Source of the DNA: Pseudomonadota bacterium
GTDB taxonomy: Bacteria > Pseudomonadota > Gammaproteobacteria > Burkholderiales > SHXO01
DNA: 44,447 nucleotides
Reading direction: 5' to 3'
NCBI GenBank assembly: GCA_023430065.1
Contig: JAEZCG010000085.1
Coordinates: 1-44,447 of the forward strand
Positions 1 through 8,297 of this stretch are shown here, piece by piece. Under the pieces are notes generated by a model, which made no database searches, was not told where the DNA came from, and worked only from the letters and a program-made list of their open reading frames with translations. How positions within the stretch are numbered: position 1 is the first letter of the stretch; each line of letters starts with the position of its first letter. A program made the translations under genes and the position numbers.

Positions 1-418
1 TTTTTTTTCGTGTCGGGGGCCGGGCGGCGCGCTCCAGTTGCGCATCGAGCCAGCCCGAGCGGGGCGACTGGCGCGCGAACCAGACCGCACTGAGCAATTC
101 GTCGTGGAGGGCGGCGCGCCGGTCCGCGACATGCGCGGCGGTTTCAAGGCCCGGCCGCGTGGCCAGCAGCAGGCGCATCAGCAGGAATGCGAACGCCACC
201 AGCGCCAGGATCGCGAGCAGGATCGCCAGCGCCGACGCGGCGGGCAGGCGGCCGTCCAGCCACGTCAGCAGCCGCCACGTGACGGCGAGCGTCAACGCCG
301 CGCCGGCACCGATGACGGCCAGACGCATCAGGCGGTTCAGGCGTAGGCGAGCCTGAATGCGCGACAGGACGGATCGGATAGGCTCGATGCCGGAAAGCGA
401 GGCGGGAACGGCGGACAT
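1..418 (-). CDS. Partial membrane protein of unknown function (N-terminal 139 residues)
   Basis: An open frame begins at the ATG at 418 on the minus strand and runs off the left edge, so only the N-terminus is present. After a charged, helical stretch it has two strongly hydrophobic segments (about residues 32-50 and 59-85) typical of membrane helices. They are followed by a segment containing HVADRRAALHDELLSAVWF, which looks like the alpha-helical start of a large soluble region. This layout resembles long two-TM proteins of the DUF4175 type, but that is only an impression from the arrangement. It is divergent from the sulfatase gene at 543. The last visible codons include an A8 run (T8 at 1-8 on the plus strand), unusual in this GC-rich DNA and possibly a contig-end artefact. 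Confidence 0.6.
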   Translation of the reverse strand, partial: MSAVPASLSGIEPIRSVLSRIQARLRLNRLMRLAVIGAGAALTLAVTWRLLTWLDGRLPAASALAILLAILALVAFAFLLMRLLLATRPGLETAAHVADRRAALHDELLSAVWFARQSPRSGWLDAQLERAARPPTRKK

Positions 419-542
419 GACCGATCGATTGTAGCCGATGCTCGCCGGCTTTTTCGACCCGCCACGGCTCACAAACCCGCTCCGGGAGCGGGCGGGGCCT
501 GGGTTACCATGCGCATCACTGGCCATGGAGGAACAGACCACG

Positions 543-1943
543 ATGTCCCGACTCGCGATCTTCCTGCCGTTGTTGCTGTGCCTCGCCTCGATCCACGCGG
601 TGCGCACGGCGTCGGCGGCGGACGTCCCGCACATCCTCTACGTGACGGCCGACGACCTGGGCTGGAAGGACGTCGGCTACCACGGCAGCACGATCCGCAC
701 GCCGACCATCGATCGGCTGGCAAAGGAAGGCGCGCGACTGGAGTCGTTCTACGTCCAGCCCTTCTCCAGCCAGACGCGGGCGGCGGTGATGACCGGCCGC
801 TACCCCATGCGCTACGGGCTGCAGACGATGCAGATCCAGTGGTTCAGTGATTTCGGCCTGCCCGACGACGAGCGCATCCTGCCGCAGGCCCTGAAATCCG
901 CCGGCTACCGCACGGCCCTCATCGGCAAGTGGCACCTCGGCCACGCGCGCAAGGAGATGCTGCCCAATGCAAGGGGTTATGACCACTTCTACGGCCATCT
1001 CGGCGGGGAAATCGACTACACCAAGCGGACCGACCGGGGGGGCCGCCCCGACTGGTGGCGCAACGACAAGCGCGTCAAGGAAGACGGTCACGTCAACGCC
1101 TTGCTCGCGCGCGAGGCGGAGAACGTGATCGGCCGCCACGACAGCGCGACGCCGCTGTACCTGCACTTGTCTCTGGCCACGCCGCAGGCGCCGCATCAGG
1201 GCGTCAAGCCGTTCATCGACTATTACCACGCCGACAACGCGCGCCTCAAGGCGTACCGGGCGATGGTCACGTCCATGGACGATGCGCTGGGCAAGGTGCT
1301 GGCGGCGCTGGAGAAGCGCGGCATGCTCGAGCGCACGCTGGTGGTGTTCCACGCGAACAGCGGCGGTGCGGTGAATCGCAAGTTTCCGATGGGCGAGGGC
1401 GACAGCACGGCGAACGTGGCGAACAACGGACCCTACCGGGACGGACGCGGCAGCCTGTACGAAGGGGCGCTGCGCGCCGTGGCGCTGGTCTGGCAGCCGG
1501 GCCGCGTGCCGTCTGCCACGATCGCCGCGCCGATGCACGCCGTCGATCTCTATCCCACGCTGCTGGGTCAGGCCGGTGCGCTCCTGGAACAGGACAAACC
1601 GGTCGACGGAATCGACCAGTGGACAGCGATCCAGGGTCAGCCGGCCGAGCGCAAGGAGATCCTGCTCAACGTGGAGGAGTTTCGCGGGGCACTGCGCATG
1701 GGCGACTGGAAGCTGATCCTGCACGCGACGCTGCCGGGCAAGGTCGAGCTGTACAACCTGCGTGCCGATCCTTCCGAGGAGGACAACCAGGCCGAACGCG
1801 ACCCCGAGCGCGCACGCACGATGTCCCGACGGCTGGTCGACTACGCTTGGGAAATGGCACCGGCGCTCTATCTCGAGGACCTGACCCGGGCGCGCAAAGT
1901 GGAGACGCCGATGGTCTGGGGCGAGAATCCGATGCGCGAATAG
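543..1943 (+). CDS. Secreted sulfatase-family protein with degenerate active-site signature
   Basis: 466-residue alkaline-phosphatase-superfamily protein of the arylsulfatase type. The start at 543 follows GGAGGA at 527-532 and gives a clear signal peptide (hydrophobic residues 4-18, cleavage near ASA-AD), so it is probably periplasmic. The N-terminal metal motif is intact (TADDLGWKDVGYHG, Asp37-Asp38), as is GKWHLG. The formylglycine signature normally reads C/S-x-P/A-x-R but here is S-S-Q-T-R (Ser75, Gln77, Arg79; bases 765-779). The second metal motif, usually SDNGG, reads HANSGG (bases 1350-1367), so Asp-Asn is replaced by Asn272-Ser273. The fold assignment is secure. Sulfatase activity is doubtful, and the substrate cannot be named. 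It is likely co-transcribed with the thioesterase-like gene 32 bases downstream. Confidence 0.88.
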   Translation: MSRLAIFLPLLLCLASIHAVRTASAADVPHILYVTADDLGWKDVGYHGSTIRTPTIDRLAKEGARLESFYVQPFSSQTRAAVMTGRYPMRYGLQTMQIQWFSDFGLPDDERILPQALKSAGYRTALIGKWHLGHARKEMLPNARGYDHFYGHLGGEIDYTKRTDRGGRPDWWRNDKRVKEDGHVNALLAREAENVIGRHDSATPLYLHLSLATPQAPHQGVKPFIDYYHADNARLKAYRAMVTSMDDALGKVLAALEKRGMLERTLVVFHANSGGAVNRKFPMGEGDSTANVANNGPYRDGRGSLYEGALRAVALVWQPGRVPSATIAAPMHAVDLYPTLLGQAGALLEQDKPVDGIDQWTAIQGQPAERKEILLNVEEFRGALRMGDWKLILHATLPGKVELYNLRADPSEEDNQAERDPERARTMSRRLVDYAWEMAPALYLEDLTRARKVETPMVWGENPMRE

Positions 1944-1975
1944 CACGACCGGCCGCGCACGGACAGGAGAAGAAG

Positions 1976-2383
1976 ATGGAAGAAGCGTTGACGCCCGGCA
2001 CCTCCTCGGAGGCGCGCATGGACGTGCGGTTCAGCGACACCGCGCAGGCGCTGTCGCTGAGCCGCGAGGACGACTACCCGCCGGTCTTCGCGACCTCGCG
2101 CATGGTGGCGCTCATGGAGCTTGCCGCCGCACGCATGCTCAGCCGCTTGCTGCAGCCCGGCCAGTTGTCGGTGGGTGTGAACGTCGACATCCGGCACACG
2201 GCCGCCACACCGGTCGGCTGCAGCGTGCGCGCGGTGGCAACGTTCCTGGGACAGGAAGGCAAGCTGTATCGGTTCCGGGTGGAAGCGTTCGACGAGGCCG
2301 GACCGATCGGCGAGGGCGCGCACACGCGCGCCATCGTCGCGACCGAGCGGCTGCTGGCCGGGGCGGAGAAGCGAAGAGGCTGA
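1976..2383 (+). CDS. Hotdog-fold thioesterase-like protein
   Basis: 135 residues, starting at an ATG preceded by AGGAGA (1965-1970). The pattern FATSRMVALMELAAARML, then VGVNVDIRHTAATPVG and a FRVEAFDEAGPIGEG strand, matches the small hotdog-fold acyl-CoA thioesterases of the fluoroacetyl-CoA thioesterase (FlK) type. In these the MxLxExA helix packs against the sheet and a conserved HTAATPVG-like loop carries the catalytic His. That family hydrolyses short acyl-CoA esters in the cytoplasm; the substrate here is unknown. It follows the sulfatase-like gene by 32 bases, which suggests one transcript, but the two proteins act in different compartments and no joint pathway is evident. Confidence 0.75.
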   Translation: MEEALTPGTSSEARMDVRFSDTAQALSLSREDDYPPVFATSRMVALMELAAARMLSRLLQPGQLSVGVNVDIRHTAATPVGCSVRAVATFLGQEGKLYRFRVEAFDEAGPIGEGAHTRAIVATERLLAGAEKRRG

Positions 2384-2400
2384 GGCGGCGCGACGACCGG

Positions 2401-2466
2401 GCACCGGCGCTGGCCGGTGCGACGACACCTGCTCTCGGCGCACCCCGTCATCCGGCGAAACCGGAT
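2401..2466. terminator. Tandem hairpins between convergent genes
   Basis: Two dyads lie between the converging thioesterase-like gene and the dehydratase gene. The first has 8-bp arms GCACCGGC/GCCGGTGC (2401-2408 and 2413-2420) around a 4-base loop. The second has 6-bp arms ATCCGG/CCGGAT (2450-2455 and 2461-2466). Neither has a T-run, so they are only candidate termination or RNA-end structures. Confidence 0.35.
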
Positions 2467-2481
2467 CCGGAACGTCGAGCA

Positions 2482-4185
2482 TCACCCGCGCAGGAAGCCG
2501 AAGTCGCAGCCCTGATCGGCCTGGAGGATCTGCTCCGCGTATAGGCGCGCGTAGCCACGCGCGGGAAGCGGCGGCGGCACGAACCCGGCGCGACGCCGCG
2601 CCATGTCGTCCGCGCCCACCAGCAGGTCGAGACGGCGCTCGCGCACGCTCAGGCGGATGCGATCGCCATCGTGCACGAAGGCGAGCGGGCCGCCGCTGGC
2701 GGCATCGGGGGCGACGTGCAGCACCACCGTCCCGTACGCGGTGCCGCTCATGCGCGCGTCGGAGATGCGCACCATGTCCTTCACGCCCTGCTGCGCCAGC
2801 TTGCGCGGGATGGGAAGATAGCCGGCCTCGGGCATGCCGGTCGGGCTGCACGGCCCGGCGTTCTTGAGCACCAGGAAGTCATCCTGCGTGACGTCCAATG
2901 CGGGGTCGTCGATGCGCCGTGCGAGGTCTTCGAGCGACTCGAACACCACCGCGCGGCCCTCGCGTTCGAACAGGCGCGCATCGGCCGCCGAGCGCTTGAT
3001 GATCGCGCCGCGCGGCGCAAGGCTGCCAAACAGGGCAGCCAGCCCACCCACGCGCTGGAACGGCTCGCTGCGCGGCCGGATCACGCTGCGGTCCACGTAG
3101 CGCGGCGTGCGCTCCAGCCGCTGGCGCAGCGTCTCGCCGCTCACCGTGGTGCAGTCGAGTTCGAGCAGATGGCGCAGCTCGTGCAGGAGTGCCTGCATGC
3201 CTCCCGCGGCATGGAAATCCTGCATGTAGTGCTGACCGGTCGGCTTGAGGTCGACCAGCACCGGCGTCTCGTCGGACAGTCGGTTCAGCTCCTCGAGCGA
3301 GACCTCGATGCCGAACCTGCCGGCGATGGCAGTGAGGTGGACGACGGCATTGGTCGATCCGCCGATGGCGAGCAGCACACGCAGCGCGTTGCGCACCGAG
3401 GCAGCGGTGACGATGCGGCTTGGCGTCAGGCCCTCCTTGGCCAGCGCCAGGGCACGCCGGCCGCTCGCCTCGGCCGCGCGCAGGCGGTCGGCGTGCACGG
3501 CAGGAATGGCGGCGGTGTCGGGCAGCGTCATGCCCAGCGCCTCGGCAATGCAGGCCATGGTGCTGGCCGTGCCCATCACCGCACAGGTTCCGGCGGTGGT
3601 GGCGAGGTTGCCCTCCACGTCGGCAATGCCTTCGTCGTCGACCTCCCCCGCCCGGTACCTGGCCCAGAAGCGCCGACAGTCGGTGCAGGCCCCGAGGCGC
3701 TCGCCCCGATAGGGCATGGCCATCATCGGTCCGGTCACCAGCTGGATGGCCGGGACGTCCGCGGACGCGGCACCCATCAGCTGTGCAGGAACCGTCTTGT
3801 CGCAGCCTCCGACCAGGACGCAGGCATCCATCGGCTGGGCCCGCATCATCTCCTCGGTGTCGATCGACATGAGGTTGCGGAATACCAGGCTGGTCGGATT
3901 CAAGAAGATCTCGCCGAGCGAGATGGTGGGGAACTCCAGCGGCAACCCGCCCGCCTGGATCACGCCGCGCTTGACCGCCTCCACCAGTTCCGGCACGTAG
4001 CGGTGACAGTTGTTGAACCCGCTCGCCGTCTGCGCGATGCCCACGATCGGGCGGTCGAGCATGTCGAGCGAGTAGCCCATCGAGCGCGCGAACGAGCGGC
4101 GCAGATAAATGGCGAAGCCGGCGTCGCCGTAGTTGGTGAGGTTGCGGCGCAACCCCCTGGGATTGTCGTCTGCCATAGGGCGCAC
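2482..4185 (-). CDS. IlvD/Edd-family Fe-S dehydratase (dihydroxy-acid or sugar-acid dehydratase)
   Basis: 567 residues from a GTG at 4185, or 564 from the ATG at 4176 (MADDNPRGLRRNL). IlvD/Edd enzymes remove water from 2,3-dihydroxy acids or aldonic acids with an Fe-S cluster and Mg. The three cluster-type cysteines are visible in FNNCHRYVPEL, VGGCDKTVPAQ and AGTCAVMGTAST. The length fits the family. The extra ACTDCRRFW segment and divergent N-terminus resemble the sugar-acid (arabonate/xylonate-like) branch more than housekeeping IlvD, and no branched-chain amino-acid genes are nearby. The reaction class is well supported; the substrate is not. It converges with the thioesterase-like gene. 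Confidence 0.88.
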   Translation of the reverse strand: MRPMADDNPRGLRRNLTNYGDAGFAIYLRRSFARSMGYSLDMLDRPIVGIAQTASGFNNCHRYVPELVEAVKRGVIQAGGLPLEFPTISLGEIFLNPTSLVFRNLMSIDTEEMMRAQPMDACVLVGGCDKTVPAQLMGAASADVPAIQLVTGPMMAMPYRGERLGACTDCRRFWARYRAGEVDDEGIADVEGNLATTAGTCAVMGTASTMACIAEALGMTLPDTAAIPAVHADRLRAAEASGRRALALAKEGLTPSRIVTAASVRNALRVLLAIGGSTNAVVHLTAIAGRFGIEVSLEELNRLSDETPVLVDLKPTGQHYMQDFHAAGGMQALLHELRHLLELDCTTVSGETLRQRLERTPRYVDRSVIRPRSEPFQRVGGLAALFGSLAPRGAIIKRSAADARLFEREGRAVVFESLEDLARRIDDPALDVTQDDFLVLKNAGPCSPTGMPEAGYLPIPRKLAQQGVKDMVRISDARMSGTAYGTVVLHVAPDAASGGPLAFVHDGDRIRLSVRERRLDLLVGADDMARRRAGFVPPPLPARGYARLYAEQILQADQGCDFGFLRG

Positions 4186-4244
4186 ACTCTACCGCAAAGC
4201 GCGTATGCACCGGCTCGTGCGCCGCGCGGGTGCGCAGGGCGCGG

Positions 4245-4610
4245 TCAGGTTCGCGTCGTACCCGAATCCGGCTCGTCGAGGAGCTGGCGCAACCGGTCAC
4301 GCAGGAACTCCTTCATCGATTCCCAGGCCTGCCGCCAGTGCTCGGGGTCGGTGGACTGCCTCGCCAGTTCGCCTGCCAGAGCCGTCGCCAGCCGCGAACG
4401 CACCTGCATCAGTCTGCGCTCCTGCGCAACCAGCGCCTGTTTCGTCACGGTCGGGTCGAGCTTCATGCGGTCGAGCTGTTCGCGCTGTTCGATCAGCTCG
4501 CGCGCCAAAGCGAGCTCGGCGTCTGCTCCCCCCGGTTTGTCCTGTGCATGAACAAGCGGCACACCTGCCAGGGACGCGACGAGCAGCAGGGCTGCGATCA
4601 AGCGATGCAT
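4245..4610 (-). CDS. Small secreted protein of unknown function
   Basis: 121 residues starting at the ATG at 4610 (MHRLIAALLLVASLAG), preceded on the minus strand by a GAGAGG-like ribosome site. A Sec signal peptide ending near VHAQ is clear. The mature part is a helical, charged region rich in Glu, Arg and Gln (about residues 30-75, coiled-coil-like) followed by a Trp-containing helix (WRQAWESMKEFLRDRLRQLL). No known domain was recognised. An in-frame upstream extension to 4691 exists but would put residues before the signal peptide. It lies 77 bases after the metalloprotease-like gene on the same strand, so the two may be co-expressed envelope proteins. Confidence 0.6.
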   Translation of the reverse strand: MHRLIAALLLVASLAGVPLVHAQDKPGGADAELALARELIEQREQLDRMKLDPTVTKQALVAQERRLMQVRSRLATALAGELARQSTDPEHWRQAWESMKEFLRDRLRQLLDEPDSGTTRT

Positions 4611-4687
4611 GGAAGCCTCTCGATTCGGACACGCCGGCGCGTTGGACCGGACCGGCCGGCGGAAATTCCACGCCGCCCGTCGCACCG

Positions 4688-5455
4688 TCACTTCAGCCAG
4701 CGGATCTCGCGCGCGGTGGCTGCGCCCACCAGCGTCTCCTCGAGGCCGTGCGGCATCACGGCACGCCGCGGATCGAGCGGAATACGCCCGGCCATGATCT
4801 CCGCGTGGTCCTGCGGATAGGGCGGCGTGCGCCCGGGTTGCGCGAATCCGTCCGGGTGCAGCGGCTGGTTCGTCGCCGCATCGTACTTGTCGGTGGCGCC
4901 GAGCGTGTGCAGCAGTTCGTGTGCGATCACGACGTTGTTCTCGGCGTCCTGGGCAGGGGCGGCGAACGCATGGACCACGCCGACGAGACCCTTCTGCAAT
5001 CCCAGCGAGTGCGGCAGCCGGTCGGCATGCTCGGGATCATGGAACAGCACGAACATGCGCACGTCGGGATCGGGACCGTCGTAATCGGCATGGCGCCACG
5101 CCCACCAGCGCAGCTGCAGGCTCCACAGCACGACCTGCAGCACGTTGCCGCGGCGTGGTGCCGAAGGCGGCAGCGCCGTGACTTCCTCCGCGACGAACAC
5201 GTCGAGCGGGTCGTTCTGCGCGACCCCGTAGCGCCGCGCCTCGTCACGCATGAAGGCCTCGATCGGCAGGAAGCGCTCGCGGTCCAGGGTCCGGATGTAT
5301 GCATCCGTGCTGTCCCGCCCGTCGCCATTGATCGGGAACACGACCATGCGCAGCGGCTGCTCCCAGCTGGTCGTGCGCACGCGCGTGAGCCAGCTACCGA
5401 GGCCGACGTTGAGCAGGATGAACGACAGGATGAGGATGCGCAACGCGCGAAACAT
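4688..5455 (-). CDS. Membrane-anchored zinc metalloprotease-like protein (HELLH motif)
   Basis: 255 residues from the ATG at 5455 (MFRALRILILSFILLNVGLG), which places a single N-terminal hydrophobic anchor at residues 5-21. The rest is probably periplasmic. The key feature is VIAHELLHTLGATDKYD near the C-terminal third: an HExxH zinc motif with downstream Asp/Tyr residues, as in gluzincin/metzincin-like peptidases. Further in, AVMPHGLEETLVG could supply another ligand. It was not assigned to a named family. The region before the motif is rich in Asp/Pro and predicted globular. It is followed by a small secreted protein gene and preceded by the acyl-CoA ligase gene 93 bases away. Proteolytic activity is inferred from the motif only. 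Confidence 0.65.
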   Translation of the reverse strand: MFRALRILILSFILLNVGLGSWLTRVRTTSWEQPLRMVVFPINGDGRDSTDAYIRTLDRERFLPIEAFMRDEARRYGVAQNDPLDVFVAEEVTALPPSAPRRGNVLQVVLWSLQLRWWAWRHADYDGPDPDVRMFVLFHDPEHADRLPHSLGLQKGLVGVVHAFAAPAQDAENNVVIAHELLHTLGATDKYDAATNQPLHPDGFAQPGRTPPYPQDHAEIMAGRIPLDPRRAVMPHGLEETLVGAATAREIRWLK

Positions 5456-5548
5456 GGGCGAGCCGCATGCGGGGCCGAAACGCCGGGTCCCAGGCAAGAC
5501 CTGCGCCAGTCCAGTCCGCGTCTGCTCAGCGCGCAGCCTTGCGCCCGC

Positions 5549-7162
5549 TCACTCCCACTTCCAATCCCGATAACGGTCGCGCAAGGCCGACTTCAGGAAC
5601 TTTCCCGTCGAGGTGCGGGGAATCGCATCGGTGAACACGTACGCGTCCGGCACCATCCACTTCACGAAGGTGTGCGAGAGGAAGGCGCGCACGTCCTCTG
5701 CCGTCACCTCGGCGCCCTGCTTCGGCACGATCACGGCCAGCGGGCGCTCGGCCCAACGCGGATGCGGCACCGCGATCACCGCCGCCTCCGCCACGGCCGG
5801 ATGGCCCATGATGGCATTCTCGAGATCCACCGAGCTGATCCACTCGCCGCCGGACTTGATCAGGTCTTTCGTGCGGTCGGTGATCCGCACGAAGCCCGCT
5901 GGCGTCACCGCCGCCACGTCTCCGGTGCGCAGCCAGCCATCCTCGGTGAAGCTGTCCGCCGACTGCGGCAGTTCGTGGTAGCGGCCGGTGATCCACGGAC
6001 CGCGCACCTGGATCTCGCCCACCGCGGTCCCGTTCCACGGTTGCGCCTTGCCGTCCGCGGCGATGCGCAGGTCGACGAGCGGAATCGGGTAGCCCTGAGA
6101 CGCCAGGGTGGCGAAGCGCTCGTCCTCGCCGATGCCGTCCTGCATCTGCGTGAGCTTGGAGATGGTCGCCAGCGGCGAGGTCTCGGTCATGCCCCAGCCC
6201 TGGACGAGTTCGATGCCGTGCTGCGCGTAGGCGCGGATGAGCGACTCGGGCACCGCGGACCCGCCCACCGTCAGGCGCAGCTTCGGGTTCAATTTGAAGC
6301 GGTCCGGCTCACGCTCGAGCAGATCGATCATCCCCAACCAGATGGTCGGAACGCCGCAGGCGATGCTCACCTGCTCCTGCTCGAGCAGCGCAAGCAGGTG
6401 CTCCGGATGCAGGTGCGGGCCCGGGAACACCATCTTCGCGCCGAGCATGCAAGCCGCATAGGGGATCCCCCAGGCATTGGCATGGAACATCGGCACCACG
6501 GGCAAAATGGTGTCGCGGCCGGAGATGCCCACCGCGTCCGGCATGCACTGCGCGAGCGTGTGCAGCACCTGCGAGCGATGCGAGTAGACGACCCCTTTGG
6601 GACGCCCGGTCGTGCCGGACGTGTAACACATGGCGATGGGATCGTTCTCGTCCATCTCCGGATAGTCCCAGTCGCCGTCCGCCGTGGCGAGGAAGCGCTC
6701 ATAGTCGATGCAGGGGGCCGCCACCGGCTTGCCCGTCAACGGCACGACCACCACCTGCTCGATGCGCGTGCGCGCCCGAAACTGCTCGAACAGCGGAAAC
6801 AGGACGTCGTCGACGATGAGGAACCTGTCCTGCGCGTGGTCGGCAATGAAGCCGATCTCCTCGGGCGCCAGGCGCAGGTTGAGCGTGTGCAACACGCCGC
6901 CCGAGGCGATGACACCCATGTAGCTCTCGAAGTGCGCGCTGTGGTTCCACATCAGGGTGGCCACGCGCTCGCCCTTGCGCAATCCTGCGCGCTGCAGCGC
7001 CTGCGCGAGCAGGCGGGCGCGCCGGTGCAGGTCCGCGTAGTTGCTGCGGTGGATGGACATGTCCGGCATGCGCGAGACGATCTCCACGCCACCGAAGAGG
7101 GTACCCGCGCGCTCCAGGAAATGGCACAGGTTCAGCGGAACCTGCATCATCGTCGCCTTCAT
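5549..7162 (-). CDS. AMP-forming fatty acyl-CoA ligase
   Basis: 537 residues with an ATG at 7162 and a GGAGAACG ribosome site. It activates a carboxylic acid to acyl-AMP and then to acyl-CoA. Seen in order: the P-loop-like motif YTSGTTGRPKGVVYSH, the acyl-binding region VPMFHANAWGIPYA, the A5-type motif QGWGMTETSPLA, the hinge region DGWLRTGDVA and ITDRTKDLIKSGGEWIS, and the catalytic lysine region PRTSTGKFLKSALR near the C-terminus. The WGMTETSP and FHANAWG motifs place it with the medium/long-chain FadD-like ligases (the FadD3/AlkK type). It is downstream of a quinone-oxidoreductase-like gene and an ACAD10/11-like phosphotransferase gene, consistent with a catabolic acyl-CoA group. Confidence 0.92.
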   Translation of the reverse strand: MKATMMQVPLNLCHFLERAGTLFGGVEIVSRMPDMSIHRSNYADLHRRARLLAQALQRAGLRKGERVATLMWNHSAHFESYMGVIASGGVLHTLNLRLAPEEIGFIADHAQDRFLIVDDVLFPLFEQFRARTRIEQVVVVPLTGKPVAAPCIDYERFLATADGDWDYPEMDENDPIAMCYTSGTTGRPKGVVYSHRSQVLHTLAQCMPDAVGISGRDTILPVVPMFHANAWGIPYAACMLGAKMVFPGPHLHPEHLLALLEQEQVSIACGVPTIWLGMIDLLEREPDRFKLNPKLRLTVGGSAVPESLIRAYAQHGIELVQGWGMTETSPLATISKLTQMQDGIGEDERFATLASQGYPIPLVDLRIAADGKAQPWNGTAVGEIQVRGPWITGRYHELPQSADSFTEDGWLRTGDVAAVTPAGFVRITDRTKDLIKSGGEWISSVDLENAIMGHPAVAEAAVIAVPHPRWAERPLAVIVPKQGAEVTAEDVRAFLSHTFVKWMVPDAYVFTDAIPRTSTGKFLKSALRDRYRDWKWE

Positions 7163-7211
7163 CGTTCTCCTCCGTCGCCGCGTCTGGCGCGCGGCTGACC
7201 GTGTGCGCCAC

Positions 7212-8186
7212 TCAGGCGGTCAGCACCACCTTCCCGCTCACCCGCTTGGTCAGCACCTCGTTCAGCGCCTCGGCCGCGCGCTCCAGGGGATAGGTCGCAT
7301 GGATGTGCGGCTTGACCTTGCCCTGCAGGTACAACTGCATCAGTTCCTCGTTGTTGCGCCGGTTGCGCTCGGGTTCGTTGCGCGTGAAGGCGCCCCAGAA
7401 CACGCCGACGATGGAGCAGCCCTTGAGCAGCGTGAGGTTGAGCGGAATCTTGGGGATGTCGCCTGCGGCGAAGCCGACCACGAGGTAGCGGCCATTCCAT
7501 GCCATGTCGCGCAGCGCCGGCTCCGAGTACGGACCGCCGACCGGGTCGTAGATCACGTCCACCCCGCGGCCCTGCGTGATCGCCTTGATGCGTGCACGCA
7601 GGTCCTCGCTGCCGTAGTTGATGAACTCGTCGGCCCCGTTTTCCTTGCACACCTGCAGCTTCGCATCGCTCGAGGCTGCCGCGATGACGCGCGCGCCCAT
7701 GGACTTGCCCAGCTGGATCGCCGCCAGACCCACGCCGCCCGATGCGCCGAGCACGAGCAGCGTCTCCCCCGGGCGCATCTGCGCGCGATCCTTCAGTGCG
7801 TGGTACGAGGTGCCGTAGGTGAGGATGAAGGCCGACGCCGGCACGAAATCCATGCCGTCGGGCATCGGCACGATGCGCTCGGCGTCCACCGCAATTTCCT
7901 CGGCGAAGCCGCCCCAGGTGCTGAAGGCGATCACGCGGTCCCCCGCCTTCACGCCGGTCACCCCCTCGCCCGTTTCCCTGACGATGCCTGCGACCTCGCC
8001 TCCGGGCGAGAACGGCGGTTCGGGCTTGAACTGATACTTGCCCTGGATGATCAGCGTATCGGGGAAGTTCACCCCCGCCGCCTTCACGCGCACCACCACC
8101 TGGCCTTTGCCGGCCTCGAGCGGCGGCACCTCCTCCACCGCCAGTTCCTCCGGCGGACCGTACTTCTTGCACAAGACAGCTTTCAT
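7212..8186 (-). CDS. NADPH:quinone oxidoreductase-like MDR enzyme
   Basis: 324 residues from the ATG at 8186 (MKAVLCKKYGPPEELAVEEV), preceded on the minus strand by GAGGGG. It belongs to the medium-chain dehydrogenase/reductase superfamily, zinc-free quinone oxidoreductase branch. An N-terminal GroES-like domain (KAAGVNFPDTLIIQGKYQ, then GGEVAGIV) is followed by a Rossmann domain with LLVLGASGGVGLAAIQLGK for NADPH binding and DVIYDPVGG. It lacks the catalytic zinc cysteines of alcohol dehydrogenases. Members reduce quinones or enoyl-type double bonds in the cytosol; the substrate cannot be told. The gene ends 48 bases before the acyl-CoA ligase, so they are probably co-transcribed. Confidence 0.9.
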   Translation of the reverse strand: MKAVLCKKYGPPEELAVEEVPPLEAGKGQVVVRVKAAGVNFPDTLIIQGKYQFKPEPPFSPGGEVAGIVRETGEGVTGVKAGDRVIAFSTWGGFAEEIAVDAERIVPMPDGMDFVPASAFILTYGTSYHALKDRAQMRPGETLLVLGASGGVGLAAIQLGKSMGARVIAAASSDAKLQVCKENGADEFINYGSEDLRARIKAITQGRGVDVIYDPVGGPYSEPALRDMAWNGRYLVVGFAAGDIPKIPLNLTLLKGCSIVGVFWGAFTRNEPERNRRNNEELMQLYLQGKVKPHIHATYPLERAAEALNEVLTKRVSGKVVLTA

Positions 8187-8212
8187 ATCCCCTCGACAAC
8201 GACAAAGCGAAA

Positions 8213-8272
8213 CGCAAAGGCCGCAAAGCAAGCCTTTCGATCGCCGGTTGGTTCTCCTTTGCGGCCTTTGCG
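8213..8272. repeat. Perfect 16-bp inverted repeat with TTTGCG motifs
   Basis: CGCAAAGGCCGCAAAG at 8213-8228 and its exact reverse complement CTTTGCGGCCTTTGCG at 8257-8272 are separated by 28 bases. The right arm continues into another CTCTTTGCGG unit, so the TTTGCG core occurs three times. It lies in the 111-base gap between the phosphotransferase and oxidoreductase genes. It looks like a dispersed palindromic repeat or a transcript-stabilising/attenuating stem rather than a simple terminator, because there is no T-run. Confidence 0.75.
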
Positions 8273-8297
8273 CTCTTTGCGGTGATCGCTTTGACGC

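Noticed and set aside
1..8. T8 run at the window edge as a possible terminator
   Set aside because: There is no stem next to it and it falls in the partial coding frame; more likely a contig-end artefact or a coding A-run on the other strand.
516..1946. 476-codon minus-strand ORF across the sulfatase gene
   Set aside because: It is antisense to a clear family member, rich in Arg/His/Val with no domain, as expected for shadow frames in GC-rich DNA.
4133..7198. 1021-codon plus-strand ORF
   Set aside because: It runs opposite four minus-strand genes, including the acyl-CoA ligase; composition (Arg, Ala, His) is that of a reverse-frame artefact and it has no ribosome site.
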